Assembly: GCA_023630585.1 (NCBI GenBank)
Contig: CM042544.1
Span: 16,840,256-16,904,255 of the forward strand
Length of the DNA stretch: 64,000 nt
Direction of reading: 5' to 3'
Source of the DNA: Cranoglanis bouderius
Lineage: Eukaryota > Chordata > Actinopteri > Siluriformes > Cranoglanididae
Shown here: in pieces, positions 12,401 through 27,400 of the stretch
How the letters are laid out: each line of letters starts with the position of its first letter
Numbering within the stretch: position 1 is the first letter of the stretch
Program-made: the position numbers and the translations under genes
Notes under the pieces: model-generated
Told to the model about the DNA's origin: nothing
Database searches by the model: none
What the model saw: only the letters and a program-made list of their open reading frames with translations

Positions 12401-15400
12401 CGCTAAGTGATCGACTAATAGCAGTGCTTGTATAGTATTTCCAAATCATTCAGCTTGTGTTTTGGACATTATAATAGACATAAAGGCAGAGAAAACGCTA
12501 CTTTAAATGTCTTATGATATTTTTTACAAGGTAATCTACTCTTCATAAAATATCCAAGTCAATAATGAGAGAAAAACGTCATCTGCATTGGTTTTATAAA
12601 CTAATAAGTATGATGCCTCTTAGCATTCAGTAAAGTTTAAAAATATGCTACTGGTTTCCCCCAGCTGAGTTATTTACTACATACACTTGACATAGCAATC
12701 TATCTGAAATAAATCAAAAATACCTCTCTGGTAGCTTGTGCTGATGATGAAAAAAGAAACTTTTGAAAAGACAAGGAGGTTCATGTTCTCCCTTCTCACT
12801 CTCATTCATCTCTTTCTACTTAACAATACTGTAACCTTACTCCTGACCTAAAAGGCTGACTGAGGCTTTCCCACACAGTGGATTCACACACTGTTGCTTT
12901 TATTCACACACAAAGAGACTCCATTGAGCCACAGCCAGAGCAAAGGAATCTCCTTCGTCCAGCCCGAGCGGGTCTTTACAACACTCGGCTTTGCATAATG
13001 CCAGGAATTTATGGCCCCAGACATCTCAAGTCTGAACTACTATTCTGTGTCAAGTTCATGTTGACAGAGTGTGTTTTTTTTTTTTTTTTAAATGACACTT
13101 ATAATGGGGTAAGAGTACTTATGGATCATTAGTGTCACATTAATATTTTTCTCAATTCCCTCTCTACAACAAGCACACTTCCACATTATTTAGGCTATAG
13201 TGCATCAAAGTTACACAATAAATCTATTAAAATAGAGTCATGTGAAAAAATAAGTACACCACATGGAAATTGTTGGCTTTTTTGACATATTTGGACAAGC
13301 AAACATTTGATCCTCTTTGAAACAGTGTCTATTAATAAATGTGATACATTCTACCAAATGACACATAAAATTGACATTTTGTAGTGATTTTTACAATTTA
13401 ATTGAATAAACTGATCAGTCACATGGAAAAAGTAAGTACACCCCTACATTTAGCTCACCTTCAAATCCATAAAATTAGAACCAGGTGTTCAAGATTGGTT
13501 GCCAGTGATTAGAACCTGCTTAGGGAGTGCAGGTGGAACCTGTCTTATTTATATCTAGTGTCTGGTGTTCCCTTTGCTATTGAGGTGTGAGGTGTCATCA
13601 TGCCAAGACCTATAGAGTACTGTAAGGCCTTCAGAAAAAAGGTTGTGGATGCCTATAAGTCTGGCAAGGGATTTAAAAAGATCTCCAAATTATTTGAAGT
13701 ACATCATTCCACTGTAAGGAAAATCACCTATAAATGGCTCAGATTTTCAAACGACTGCCAATTAGTCCAGGACTGGCCGTCCCAGCAAATTCAGCCCAAG
13801 GGCAGACCATCTCATGCAAAAAGAAATCTCCAAGAACCCCAAAATTTCATCACAGGATCTGCTAGTAAGTCTTGCAACTGTTGGTGTCAAAGTGCATGCT
13901 TCTACAGTCAGAAAGAGATTGCACAAATTTGATCTGCATGGGAGGCGTGCCAGGAAAAAGCCTTTGCAAGACTACAGTTTGCCAATGAGCATACAGGCAA
14001 AGACCAGGCCTTTTGGAATAATGTGCTCTGGACAGACAAATCAAAGATAGAGTTGTTTGGCCACAGTAACAGCAGACATGTTGGCGCTGACCAAAAACAT
14101 CTTTTCAGGAGAAGCACCTCATACCATCTGTGAAGCACGGTATTGGAAATGTTATGGTGTAGGGCTGGACAGCTTGCATTCACTGATTCAACTATGAATT
14201 CTGCATCATATCAAAGAGTGCTTGAAGATAATGTGAGGCCATCTGTCCGAAAGTTGAAGTTGAACCGAAAGTGGATCTTTCAACAGGATAATGATCCTAA
14301 GCACACTAGCAAATCCACCATGGAATGGCTCAAAAAGAAGAAATGGAGGGTTATGAAATGGCCCAGTCAAAGCCCGGAATTTTGATCCAAAGTTTGAATC
14401 CCATTAAAATGATTTGGGGTGATTTGAAACAGGCAGTACATGCAAGAAAACCCTCAAACACCTTGCAACTGAAAGAATATTGCATGGAAGAGTGGTCAAA
14501 AATCCAGCAAGCCTGGTGGACAATTATGCAAAACACCTACATAAGTTATTTCTGCTAAAGGGGGCAATACTAGCTTCGAGGCCTCACATCTATTGATATT
14601 TCTGTTGAATAAATCATTGAAAAAGCTAATTTTCCTTGTGGTTTTGTTAAAGTATATCAACTTCATTAATAATCACTGTTTCAAAAATGATCAAATGTTT
14701 GCTTGTCCAAATATGTCAAAAAAAGCCAACAATTTCCATGGGATGTACTTATTTTTTCACATGACTGTATGTATCATTTTGCAATTTGTTCAGTATGTTT
14801 CCTCCTTAAGGAAACAAGCAAGACAGAAAGACCCATATTTAAAAAAAAAAAAAAAAAAAAAAAATGAAATAATATTGGAAAAATAACTTCCAAACTTCAT
14901 ACTAATTGGTCATTACTATGACTGGGTCAGGGCTTGTATTAGTCACAGAATAAATACCTTGCATAACAGCTAACACTGTATAATTCAAACCAGGTTACTA
15001 AGCTGAGAATATCAGCTTGGAATATGGATAAATCAATTGGAACAAACAGAATATGAGCATCATGGCCAAATATAAATGTTCCCATAATATAACAAGCTTA
15101 ACTTATAGCCAGAGAGGTTTGGGCTGACCAGAAGTCTACAGTAACTCAAATAACCATTCTTTAGAAACATGGTGAGCAGAAAAGCATCTCAGAGCACACA
15201 ATATCTCAAACCTTGAGGGGATGCGCTACAACAGCAGAAGACCACATCGGGTTCCATTCCTCTCAGCCAAGAAAAGGACTCTGGAGGAGGCTATCATGGG
15301 TACAGGCTCACTGAAACTGGATAGTTGAAGACTGGGAAAAACGTTGCCTGGTCTAATAAATCTCGATTTCAGAATCTGACATGAATGGAATGAATCCGTG

Positions 15401-18400
15401 GATCCAACCTGCCTTGTGTCAACAGTTCAGGCTGGTGGAGGTGGTGTAATGGTGTGGGGAATATTGATTTGTCACACTTTGGGCCCGTTAAAATCAATCA
15501 AGCATCGTTTGAATGCCACAGCCTGAGTATTGTTGCTGACCATGTGTATCCCTTTATGTCCATAGTTTACGCTTTGCAAACTGGTTCCATGAACATGACA
15601 ATGAGTTCAGTGTACTTCAGTGACCTCTCTCAGTCATCAGATATGAACCCAATACAACACTTGGGGATGTGGTTGAAATGAGATTCACAGCATGAATGTG
15701 CAGCTAACAAATGTGTCAGTGCAGACCAGAATCTTATATGAATGTTTCCAACACCTTGTGAAGTCCATGACATGAAGAGCTGAAGCTTTTCTTAGAGCAA
15801 AGGGGGTCCTACACAGTATTGTTGCATGTTGTTCATTACTGGCTGGTGATTGTATGATAAAGATTGTATTAAATTGTAATGAATTTGCTTGTTACTTTTA
15901 CTTTTATTTATTATTTCTTTGTACATGTTTTACAGGACAGCAGTCACTGCACCAGCACACAGTGTACTAGGGAGTTATGCCTGCACAAGTTTATCTGCTG
16001 ACCTGCTTGCTGATAAATGATGATTAAAGGCACAGCCTGGAAATGTGCTTTTGTAAGAAAAATAGGAAGAATGTTGCTGAAAGTAGTTTCAGAATTACTT
16101 CTTCAAAAAAAAAAAAAAAAAAAAAATCTGCTTCAAAGAAAAATGGAAGAAAAAAAAAAAGGGGGGGGAAAGGGGGGGAAGGGGGGGGCAAGAAAACACC
16201 CTAATATTATGGTGATCTCCAGGGTCTCACATGCTTCTAATCACTGGGCTTAGGGACTGCTCCAGCACTTTATTTCCCAGAATGATTTGGCCTGTACCCT
16301 TTGCCAACCGCACAGAGACCACACAGGAACTCAACCACTCTAAAAATACTTGCATTCTCTTTTATGTTTTTGATATGAATGACGCACATTATCCAGCTAC
16401 TAAATGACCCGTCGTGCTTTTGGTAATTCCAGTCTATCTGTGGTCTCGCAAGAAAGACACCCCACGGTTTAACCAGTCAAATCTGATTTTCTATAAACTC
16501 CACAGCAATTCAAGTAGTTTATGCAAATAGAAAGAAAAGTGGGGCGACTAAATAGGATTCAGAGTTTTATGTTGTTGCAATCATTTCTCTAAAACTTTCT
16601 CAATGAATGGTGTTTTGGAAAGATGCAAATACTGTGCAACAAAGCTGATGAACTGGACTTGGCAAGAATGTAAATATGTGGCAAATAATCTTAATGATGA
16701 GAGCTGCTAATCTTTACAAATATTACCCAACCAAATTTCTACTTTGTTTACAAGAAGAATGGGGTAAATCCTCCAGTGAATTTTTCACATTATGTGGATT
16801 TAAACTGGCCTGAATAAACTGAGGAAATTGTTTGTCAGGAGCAAAATCTGAAAATGCTAGTTGGGGGTGGGGGATGGGGTGTTATTGAAGGGGCAGTTTT
16901 AGCATTTTTGCCTCAAACAATACAAGAACTGAAAGAAGCATCTTCCCATCAAAGCTGTACTTACTGGTAGTCACTTCTTTGATCATCTCAGCAGCAGTGT
17001 GGCAGCCAGTGACAATGTGTCTGGTCCACAGTGACAGGTCTTTACAAGTCTCGGCTCGGAAAACGTGAGTCTCGATGCCCAGCCTTGTGCCAGTGCGTGT
17101 AGCGAAGGATAGTTCCCCGCCTGGTTTGGGTGACCCTCTATCTGGACCAGAGTGTACCAACCTGAAGACACACAAAGGCAGAAAAAAGGTTTAGCAGCTC
17201 TAACTAAAACTGCCCACACACTTAGTACTGGAAGTGTAATGGAGAATAACAAATCTAGAAACAGTAATCAAGTAAATTGAGTAACAGTATTATATAATAG
17301 TTGTAATTTTATTCTTCACCAGCACTCCAAAGTGGCCCTTTAACTGTGCTATGAGATTTTTAAAATAGGATAGCCTACTCTTTATCAAACATACAACCTA
17401 CACTGATTTTTAAAAACCCTGAAAGCTAAAAGCCAATGTCATACATAAAGTTGAAAAATATGCTACTGGTTACTGACTAGCTAGATATGTATTACATGCA
17501 CATCCTTATACAGTACGATATGTCACTTTATGTCACTGTCTTTAAGAAATGCAGTGTTGTAAGCAGATATTGATATATACTTGTACAGTTCATACCATTC
17601 ATACAATGAATGCAACTTAAACCCCCTAAACTCTTCCTTGAAGCATATTATTCAGTAACTACTAAAAACTTTACAGTCACTCAAGTGAAGCTAACAGGAA
17701 AGGCATTCAGTTAAAAACAAAGCATGTTAAATCTGAACACAGTGAAAAGGTTTATGTTCCTTAAAATGTATCTTTTCAGTACAGAAAGATCATTTGGTGA
17801 CTACAGCCCCATGTCCAGATTCTTGCTATGAGTTCTCAATGTTAAATAGGTCAAATTATTTTTGTAATTTTATTCAAAGTATTATAAGTGAAGGGGAACT
17901 TCCTCTGTCACAGTAGCAAGCACTGATGCATTAGATTCAGGTTATTTAAAGCCAAATGGACTCAAAAAAATTGTGACCTTAGTATTATATGGTTCTATCT
18001 GGGTGAAGAACTATTTTGAGATATGGGACATTCCAGCTCGCAAAACTCTAAGGTAGTGAAATTTACATTTACAGCTCAACAAGGCCACTTTAAGTTAACT
18101 TCAAACTTACATGATTGAAATTCTGAGACAATTTGAAAGTTAATTTTGACACAAGACAAAAACAGATTGGTCTCTGAGGTTCTGTCTAACTGTTTCTACT
18201 TAAGCAGTCTCTTAATCTTATGAAATAACTGATAAATCTTGAACTCAGCAGAGAAAGAAATTGTGACAGTTTTAAGTCCAAATTATGGTTTTTTTTTTTG
18301 GTTTCAATATGTTTCTTTCCTCAATGTATTCTCCCAGATCTAAATGAGAAGATATTTTGTTTTTTAAAATCTGACGTTATTCCTAAATAAGATATTTTAT

Positions 18401-21400
18401 CTTAAAGTTACATTGTAAACCACTGTAATAGATTAGAGCATACATGTGTCTGTGTAACGACACAAACACCCCTTACACATAAAAATAAAAAAAATAACAC
18501 CTCAGGAGAAAAAAAATATTCCCCAGTAATGAAATTTACCTCATTTTTAACCAAAATGCAAGATAGAATCTTATAATACCGATGCCATCAAATGTGTCCG
18601 GAGACAGTTAGTGCTGCTCTGGAAATGTATTACACTCCAGTACAAAAATTTTTTTTATATATATAAAAAAAAAATCGCCAATATTGTCTCTTCAAGACAT
18701 GTGTACAGCATCCGGGTTCTGGAAAAGGCTTTCACTTTGTACTGTAAAGGCTGATTAGCTGGATACAGCTTAAGCCTGGACCATATGGAAAATTTCCATT
18801 GAGAATTGTAGCTTAGAGTTATGTTTTCTCTTTCCAGAAAACTAGCTCACAGTGAATAAGGAGCATTTTGGCAGTTGCAGGTGGAAGCAGTGTGTGGCTG
18901 TAGACTGGCATTCAACTCAGGTGTAGTTTATGGGTGAGTCTGTATTGCTGGATAAAGTGTGTGTAAGACTGTGAGAGATGCCATGAAGCAAGCAGAATGT
19001 GTGCTTGTTGAGTTATCTTGTGGAGTCTGTTGTTTCTGGAAAAGCTGGTGGGTGAATGTTAATGTTTCTGGGGAAACATGAATTATAATGATGTGTTCTT
19101 CCGGATACTGGAATTTTGCAAAAGGTGTGTGTGTGTGTGTGTGTGTGTAATACCGTGTAGAAAGTAGAGGATATGTGTGTGCTGGGTTCAGCCAGTTCTC
19201 CTTCATACGTGTCATGCTGTCATACAGCATCAGGTCTTTGTCAGTCACCACAACCACCACCGGTTTCCAGCGTGGCCTCTCGCTCTCTGTCTGAAACACA
19301 GCCACATAGATGGAAATTATTCATTATTTACTTTATTTGTCCAAGATGTTTGGACAAAGAAAATGGTACATTCAACAGATGGCCACCAAAAGTCGCTGGC
19401 AGAAGACTCTCTAGATCGGCTGGATTTATGCATTTTTTATTAGCCCGATGCCCATTATCCAATATTCATGCATTCTTAATGATCTATAACAGCTTATCCA
19501 ATTCAGGGATACGGTGGATCCTGAAAGCCCTGGACACCAGGCAGCAATGCACACTGGATGGGTATTTAATGTGAAATATGAATGTGATGTGATGGTTTCA
19601 TTCATATGAGAGATTCCTTGATGATTCCCATCAAAGCAGCGATTCTCTGTGGGAACAGCTCAAGGCGAGGCGCATCTGGTTACAGTACCCATTTTGCAAC
19701 AAAGTAAAGCCTCAGACGGCGATATTCCTTCCTCATGGCAGCTACGACGAGTAAATTATTTCTCTAAGTGCTTGTCTAATAAGACATTTAAAATATAGCA
19801 TATGGTACTTACAGTAAATATAGAGGACTATAAGAACAGTGAATGACTCGCCCTATCAAAAATGATGGTTAACCACATCACCCATTGCCCTGGGAGAGAA
19901 AATTAACCAGCATCGCTGTAAATGCTTGTAGCACAGAATAAAACTTGGCCTTGTGCAAGAAAAAAAAAAAAAAAAAAAAAAAAAAAATTAACGCTGTGAA
20001 AAATTGCCTGACATATAGCCTGGCCTACTCAAATCACCACAAATCACCAGTGCGCTCTTCACAGGGCAAGCTAAAAAGAGACACTAGCAGGGCTAGGCCA
20101 GACACACACACTTCGCACACACACACAGAAGTTGCAAAGGGAACTAGGTTACAGTCTTTGGGCCCTTGATGCACTGGAGGCTTTTCTTCCCTTATAATTA
20201 TTCATCAAGAGCCTGACAGCTTGGTAATAAGAGACAGTAAGAGGGAGCTCATTAAAAAGCGGTGAGAGAAGAGGTGGTTAGCCAGCCGGCTTATAGCATG
20301 GTGAAGGCCTTCGCTGCCTCTGCCAGGCCACAGCTAAGAGAGGGTCTTCAAAATGGAGGCAAACATGCAGCTGAGCTGCCATCAGCTGCTAAGGCTGCGG
20401 GTTGAAAAGACTGGTGAGAATGACAGAAAGCTCTGCATCCACAGTGCCATAGTGGAGAGCTAAACCAGACATTTTTTCCCCCTCTTTCTGGATCATGGAA
20501 TAGCTCAAAAAGCTAATGATTTTAGCAGCACACAGTGTACTTTACAACAAGTGCTTAAAACCCTAAAACAAATGAAGCACAGACTCACATTTGTTCACAG
20601 ATCAATAAAACATGAGCGAATTTCTGATTTACTCATCCATGCAGAGTCTATTTATAACCAAGCACTATCCCAGCTAAAACACCATAGCAACATCTATATG
20701 ACATTATCATGTGAACTTTGCATTTTTAACACAGCCAATAAGTTTCAATCAGCATTTTGAACTTTGCCCATACAGTGTTACTTTCCTCTCTAGAACACTT
20801 CATTCCTGATTCATACTGATGAGTCAAACTCAGCACATAATCCTTTAAAGCCAGTGGGATACGAGTCAAAGAACACCTAGGAGACTTGACTTCTACCAAG
20901 CACATCAGAATGCAGTACTGGTGCAATTTAAAAAAGACTTCACTCATAGGGCTAAAATACACTTGCATCTCAATTTCTATTACTATTGTACTATAATTAA
21001 CAAAATTCCATTCCTTCCTGTGTTACTCTCTATCCATTTCTCTCCTCTCGATGCTTCAGGATCAGTCACAGTGAAGGACACGTATCCTCTCACTCATTAA
21101 AGCCAGCACCTTTTTTGGCAATGAAACTCAAACTGTTTGCATGGTAACGAATCCCACTGTGTCACATTGTAACATATCAAAACAGCTCTGAATCACAACA
21201 ATATATTAAACTGCTGGCTGTCCCTGGTTGCTAGCTGCTTTGCATACCCCTAACAGAATATCAAAATAATTGAATACAATATAAAACTGTCTGCTATGAA
21301 TAGAAAGCTATTCTCCTTCACATAGCTAACATCTCTGTGCACACACTCGTTGCAAGCACAAACCTTCTCTGCCAGCCAGCCGAGGTGGCGTATCTCATGA

Positions 21401-24400
21401 CTCGTCCCGATGTCGTTCCTGGCTGCTTCACTGAGCTCAGACATCACCTTGCTCATGAGGTCATTGGTAGCAGACTGCATGGACTCGAACCAGGCCTGAG
21501 CTGAGCCAGAGTCCGAACACTGCAACACCACCGTGTGCTTTGCGTCAGGAGAGTGTAGCTCCAAGTGCCTGCAGAACAAATAGAGACATGAACACCGTGT
21601 GTTGGAGCTATCTGCATTCTTCACCGCGTTTGTACACTATATGGCCAAAAGTATGTGGACACATAACCCAGTCACACTTACTGTACATGTGCTTTCTGAA
21701 AACATCCCATCCAGATTTATTCCCCATTTGCACATATAATAACCTCCACTCTTCTAGGAAGGCTTTCCACTAGATTTTGGTGTGGCTGTGGGGATTTGCC
21801 CAGTCAGCCACAAGAGCATTGGTGAGGTCAGGCTCTGATGTCAGGTCAGAACACCTGGGGTGCAGTCAGTGTTCCAGTTCATCCCAAAGGTGTTCAATGG
21901 GGTTGAGGTCAGGGGTCTGTGAAGGTCACTCGAGTTCTTCCACTCCAACCTTGGCAAACTGTGTCTTCATGGAGCACTGTCATGCTGGAACAGGTTTGGG
22001 CCTCTTAGATCGAGTGAAGGGAAATTGTAAAGCTACAACATACAAAAAGATTCTATACAATTCTGTGCTTCCAACTTTGTAGCAACAGTTTGGTGAAGAC
22101 CCACATATGGGTGTGATGGTCAGGTGTCCACAAACTTTTGGCCATATAGTGTGCTTCCTTGATGCTGGGGAAAGAGTTGTTCATAGACTTTCTTAGGACT
22201 GGGACTTTGCAACATGTTCAGCTTTGTGGTGTGAGTGCTTGTACTGCGAAAAATACATGTCTTGTGTTGGTCTGCATGGATTTAAAAAAAAAAAAAAAAA
22301 AGCTCTTTGTTTGCACATATGCCACACTTCATTGCTAAAGTCTTGGTACCACATGAAAATTAAAAACAGCAAAAGGATAAACATTGCAAGTTCTCCACAT
22401 GTCCACCTGAGTTTTCTCTGGGTTTGCTGGTTTCCTCCCACTGTTCAAAAACCATGGCAGTAGGCGGATTGGCCATTCTAAACATTGCCTTAGGTGTTAA
22501 TGTGTGAGTATGTGGTGTCCTGCTTTGGACTGGCATATCATTCTGGGTGTATTTCCATCGTGAGCCCACTATTCCCAGGATAGGCTCCAGATCCACCGTG
22601 ACCCTGACCAGGATAAAGTGGGTACTGGAGATGAATGAATGATTTGACAGTGTTTGAGTGAATTGGGTTGTGACCACAGTTTCACGGGCATGAAATTCAA
22701 GGTGAACTTGCAAAGTGAACAGATTTCTTGAAGACTTAGCAAACTGGAAGCTGTATATAAAAGTTCACATCAATTTTGTACAAAGGACAAGGATTTTGTT
22801 TGAAAGAGCACCAAGGTATAAACTCTGTTCATGATATTCAGTAAATCAGCCGAGCTTCACGGTGCGTACAGTGATCCATGCCTTACTCATACATCATATC
22901 TCGTTGGAGCTTTAACCTACCCAGCAGGTTATCATTTCCAGCTGTTCCATGCTGGTAAAAATAGTTCTGCATTATTAAGATGGAGAGTTGGGAGGCTGGG
23001 TGGGAACAGAAGCCAAAAGGAGCTGAATGGTGTGTTTGCATCCGTCTGCAGGAGAGCAGCTCTTGGACAAGGCCCAAGGAGTTCTCTCCCATCCAGCCAT
23101 GATGTGGGAAATCTCAAGGCTGTTATGGATGTCGGAGCCGAATTTAGGAAGTGCACCAATCGATGGTAATGTTTTTTTATGCCTTTCGTGGTTACACAAG
23201 AGGTTTGCTTTTCAGCATGGTAAAACTAAGGAGTAGAAGCAAGTTCTGACCATGTAAGCCACCTCAGTCCTGTCCTTCTGTAAGGCTAATAACAGATCAT
23301 GGATAAAGAAGTATTGGAAAACCCTTAGAAACCCGTAGATGGTAGATGGAGTTAAATTATCTATCATTATCTCAAACTGTAATGTTATATTTAATGGATT
23401 TAAATATAAGAGAAGCTATTTTTAGTTGAGTTCCAAACATGACATGTGTCCAAACCAAACAAGGGCCACAGACACAAGCAGGAGGAGGAAGCCTGCGATA
23501 AATCTGTCAGTAAGAGCGCCTCCTGTCCCATCTACTGTCCAAATTCAGCTCTTCTACACAAAACAGCTGTGTAAATTTCCACATCAGCTACAAGGTACAC
23601 GTCAAAGAGAGAAACTCAGATGAATTATATGGTGACAGCAAGTAGGTCATGTTCAAGCTGTATTTATTCCAGATGGGTCTGGTGCCAAAAAAAGTTTTAC
23701 AGCAATCCTCATGTAACCTGTAGCAGGAGGCGGGTCTTGTCAACAGCGATGATGCTTCTAGGTAGGAATGTTGATGGATGTACTGTCAGTCTCGAGATGA
23801 GGCTACGTAAATGTGTAAATTGAAATAAGACAGGATGAGTGTGGTTGACCCTGCTGTCAGCTGCAAATGGAGGAAGATGGATGGCATAGTGTGGTGGCGA
23901 AAAATCCTTTCTCTCTGTTACCACAAAGGAATACATTCATACCACACATTCAGGACAGTATAGTACACAGTATGGTTCATTTATTCATATTCAGTAACCA
24001 CATTATCTTGGGCAGGGTCAAAGCGAAACACACTGAATCAGCTGTCAGTCTATCAGAGGACATCATGTACACATTCACACACCTAGAGGTGATTTATGTT
24101 TTGAGAGGAAACTTTAAAACCTGGAGGAAGAAGTTCACGAGGACATAGCAAGTACATACCGAAACAGAAAGTAGCCCGAGTTCAGGATCGATTCCAGGCC
24201 TCTGGATCCTCTGGAACCTGAATAACCTTTTATATAAACTGGATGGTTTCCAGACCAATAAGACTATATGGTTTACCAAGTGTTGTTTTTTCTTTTTATA
24301 TTTTCTCTACCAGACAGCATTGAACATTGTGTCATTCGTAATAATGAGTTAGATAGAAGATGAATGATTACAGAAGTAGCTGACTATACGAACGGAATCT

Positions 24401-27400
24401 TGTGGTGAGAAAATTTCCAAAGTAAAGCCCACAATAGGTGAGAAATATTGCTGTAGCAGAAAGATCATCTTTTCAACCAGCTCAGCCGTGGAACATCACT
24501 TCCTCCCAGACTTCCTGTGCACCTTCTGGTTAATCTGACAAACCGCAAGACACATTTTTCCTAACTAACACTTCACTGTATTAAAAACATGTTTTGGTGA
24601 TTGTGGTTGAATAATTGGGCAGCAAGTAGCAGTTCTGAGCCATGACAGACTGTAAAAGCCGCTGAACTTTGATGCTGCGCTCCTCGTCACTTTCAGTGTG
24701 ATAATGGTTGACATTGAAATATGGGCACCTGACTATTTCGTTCAATTTACATTTGCGGGTGGAAAAGAGATAAGAGCAAAGATAAGAGTTGTGAGTTGGC
24801 CTGCAGTCAGTAGCCATATACTCACCTTGGCAGTAATTACCACATACTGTTAATATTGACACAGCGGCACAAAGAAACTGTGGGAAAGATTATCTTATCT
24901 GTGCTGATCCACTTTGAAGACTGTGGAGAAATATCAATCAATTCTAAGTGATCAAGCTCAAAACCGTTTCCCCACTTAAAAAAACAAAAAAACAAAAAAA
25001 ACAGCTAATCATGCTTTGAATCAAGCCTTACATAACTTTCCACTTTGAATGTATGAAAGCATTAACATTAGGCTTCAACCTTATCTTGAATCATCATTAG
25101 ATTGATACCCGTTTTCTAAACCCGTGGTGTTTCTGAATGGCACATTTACCTGTTTTCAGGATCAGGGGTGGTCATAGCCCGCGTGACGTAGCACATTTTG
25201 AGAGGGATGTATCTGCAGTCTCCCTGCAGTGACAGTGAAGGCGGGCTGGGGGGCAATTCACAATGGGGGCTGCCAAGCCGAGGAGATTCAGGTGGAGGCA
25301 TCTCCCATCCGATCTCTGCCACTGGAGACCCCTTTTTCACATAGGGTGTGGCTTCTCTCATGTACTTCACTGTGAAAAAAAGAAAGAAAACAGCTGTGGT
25401 TAGTGGTCATATCTTACTTGGCTTGACAAAGCACTGGTGTGACTGGTATTAAGGAAATCAAAGCTTAACACTATTGCGCTTAACATGTGAAACGTGCCTC
25501 ATTCTCACAGTTACATCCGGTTTCAAGGCAGTTATGTAACTCTCCATGTGGTTTTTATATCTGTTTATGTCACGTTCAGTTCAGAAGTTGAGCAACAATA
25601 AAGGTATTTAGAAAGAGCCTAAGGAGAAAAAAATGCCTGAAGTTATAAAATGCATTAGTATGAAATTAGAAAAATGGCTCAGATTGTTGAGAACTGGTAT
25701 CGCTAACGCTAAGGGTGGCATCCTAACCTCTAATGTCAAGATCACAGTTCCTGCCATCGTGCTTCGTTAACCATACTATGGATATACATGCCCTCCACTA
25801 ATATTGGCACCCTTGGTAAATATGAGAAGGTTGTGAAAAATTGTCTTTATTGCTCAATTTGACCTTTGATCTTTTGTTAAAAAAATAAAAATAAAAATCA
25901 CAAAATACTCTGCTCTCATGGATATCAAACAATTGCAAACACAGGTTTATCCAAAAAAAATATCTTTGTTAAATATAGGTGTGCAACAATTACTGGCACC
26001 CTTTTAGTCAATACTTACCTCCCTTTGCCAAGATAACAGCTCTGAGTCTTCTCCTATAAAGCCTGATGAGGTTGGAGAATACATGGCAAGGGATCTGAGA
26101 CCATTCCTCCATACAGAATCTCTCCAGATCCTTCAAATTTCAAGGTCCACGCTGGTGGACTCTCCTCTTCAGTTCACCCCACAGGTTTAATATGGGTTTC
26201 AAGTCAGGGGACTGGGATGGCCGTAGCAGGATATTGATTTGTGGTCAGTAAACCATTTTTGTGTTGATTCATTGGATCATTGTATGTTTTGGATCATTGT
26301 TCTGCTGGAAGATCTGACCATGGCCCATTTTAAGCTTTCTGGCAGAGGCAGTCAGGTTTTTATTTAATATCTGTTGATATTTGATGGAGTCCATGATGCC
26401 ATGTATCCTAACAAAATGTTCAGGTCCTCTGGCAGAAAAACAGCCCCAAAACATTAAAGAGCCACCACCATATTTAACCGTGGGCATGAGGTACTTTTCC
26501 TTATGGCTACCTCTCTGTGTGCACCAAAACCACCTCTGGTATTTATTACAAAAAAGCTCTATTTTGGTTTCATCTGACCATAGAACTCGATCCCATTTGA
26601 AATTCCAGTAGTGTCTGGCAAACTGAAGATGCTCGAGTTTGTTTTTGGATGAGAGAAGAGGCTTTTTTCTTGAAACCCTTCCAAACAACCAAACAAACGT
26701 AGGTTACTACGGATTGTAGTTTTGGAGACTTTCTGACACCAAGACGCAACTAACTTCTGCAATTCTCCAGCTGTGATCCTTGGAGATTTTTTGGCCACTC
26801 GAACCATCCTCTTCACAGTGCATTGAGACAATGTAGACACACGTCCAATTCCAGGTTGATTCATAACATTTCCAGTTGACTGGAACTTCTTAATTATTGC
26901 CCTGATGGTGGAAATGGGCATTTTCAATGCTTGTGCTGTTTTCTTATAGCCACTTCCCATTTTGTGAAGCTCAACAACCTTTTGCCACACATCACAGCAA
27001 TATTCCTTGGTCTTACCCATTGATATGAATGACTAAAGGAATTCGGCCTATGTGTTACCTCATATTTATACACCTGTTTTCTGTTCCTAGTCACCCAGCT
27101 GTACCAAAAAAATGTAAAATATCAATGGGAATATACTTCAAATATATAATTTTTCTCATATGAATTCACAGAGGTGCCAATAATTGTTGCACCTATATTT
27201 AACAAAGTTTTTTTCGATAAACCTGTGCTGTGTTTGCAATTGTTTGATATCCATGAGAGCAGAGTATTTTTGTGAATTTTTTGAACAAAATATCAAAAGT
27301 TTAAACAATAAAGACAAATTTTCACAGCCTTCTTTGCTCATATTTACCAAGGGTGTCAATATTAGTGGAGGTCACTGTACTTTACTGTGCAGGACTGCAT

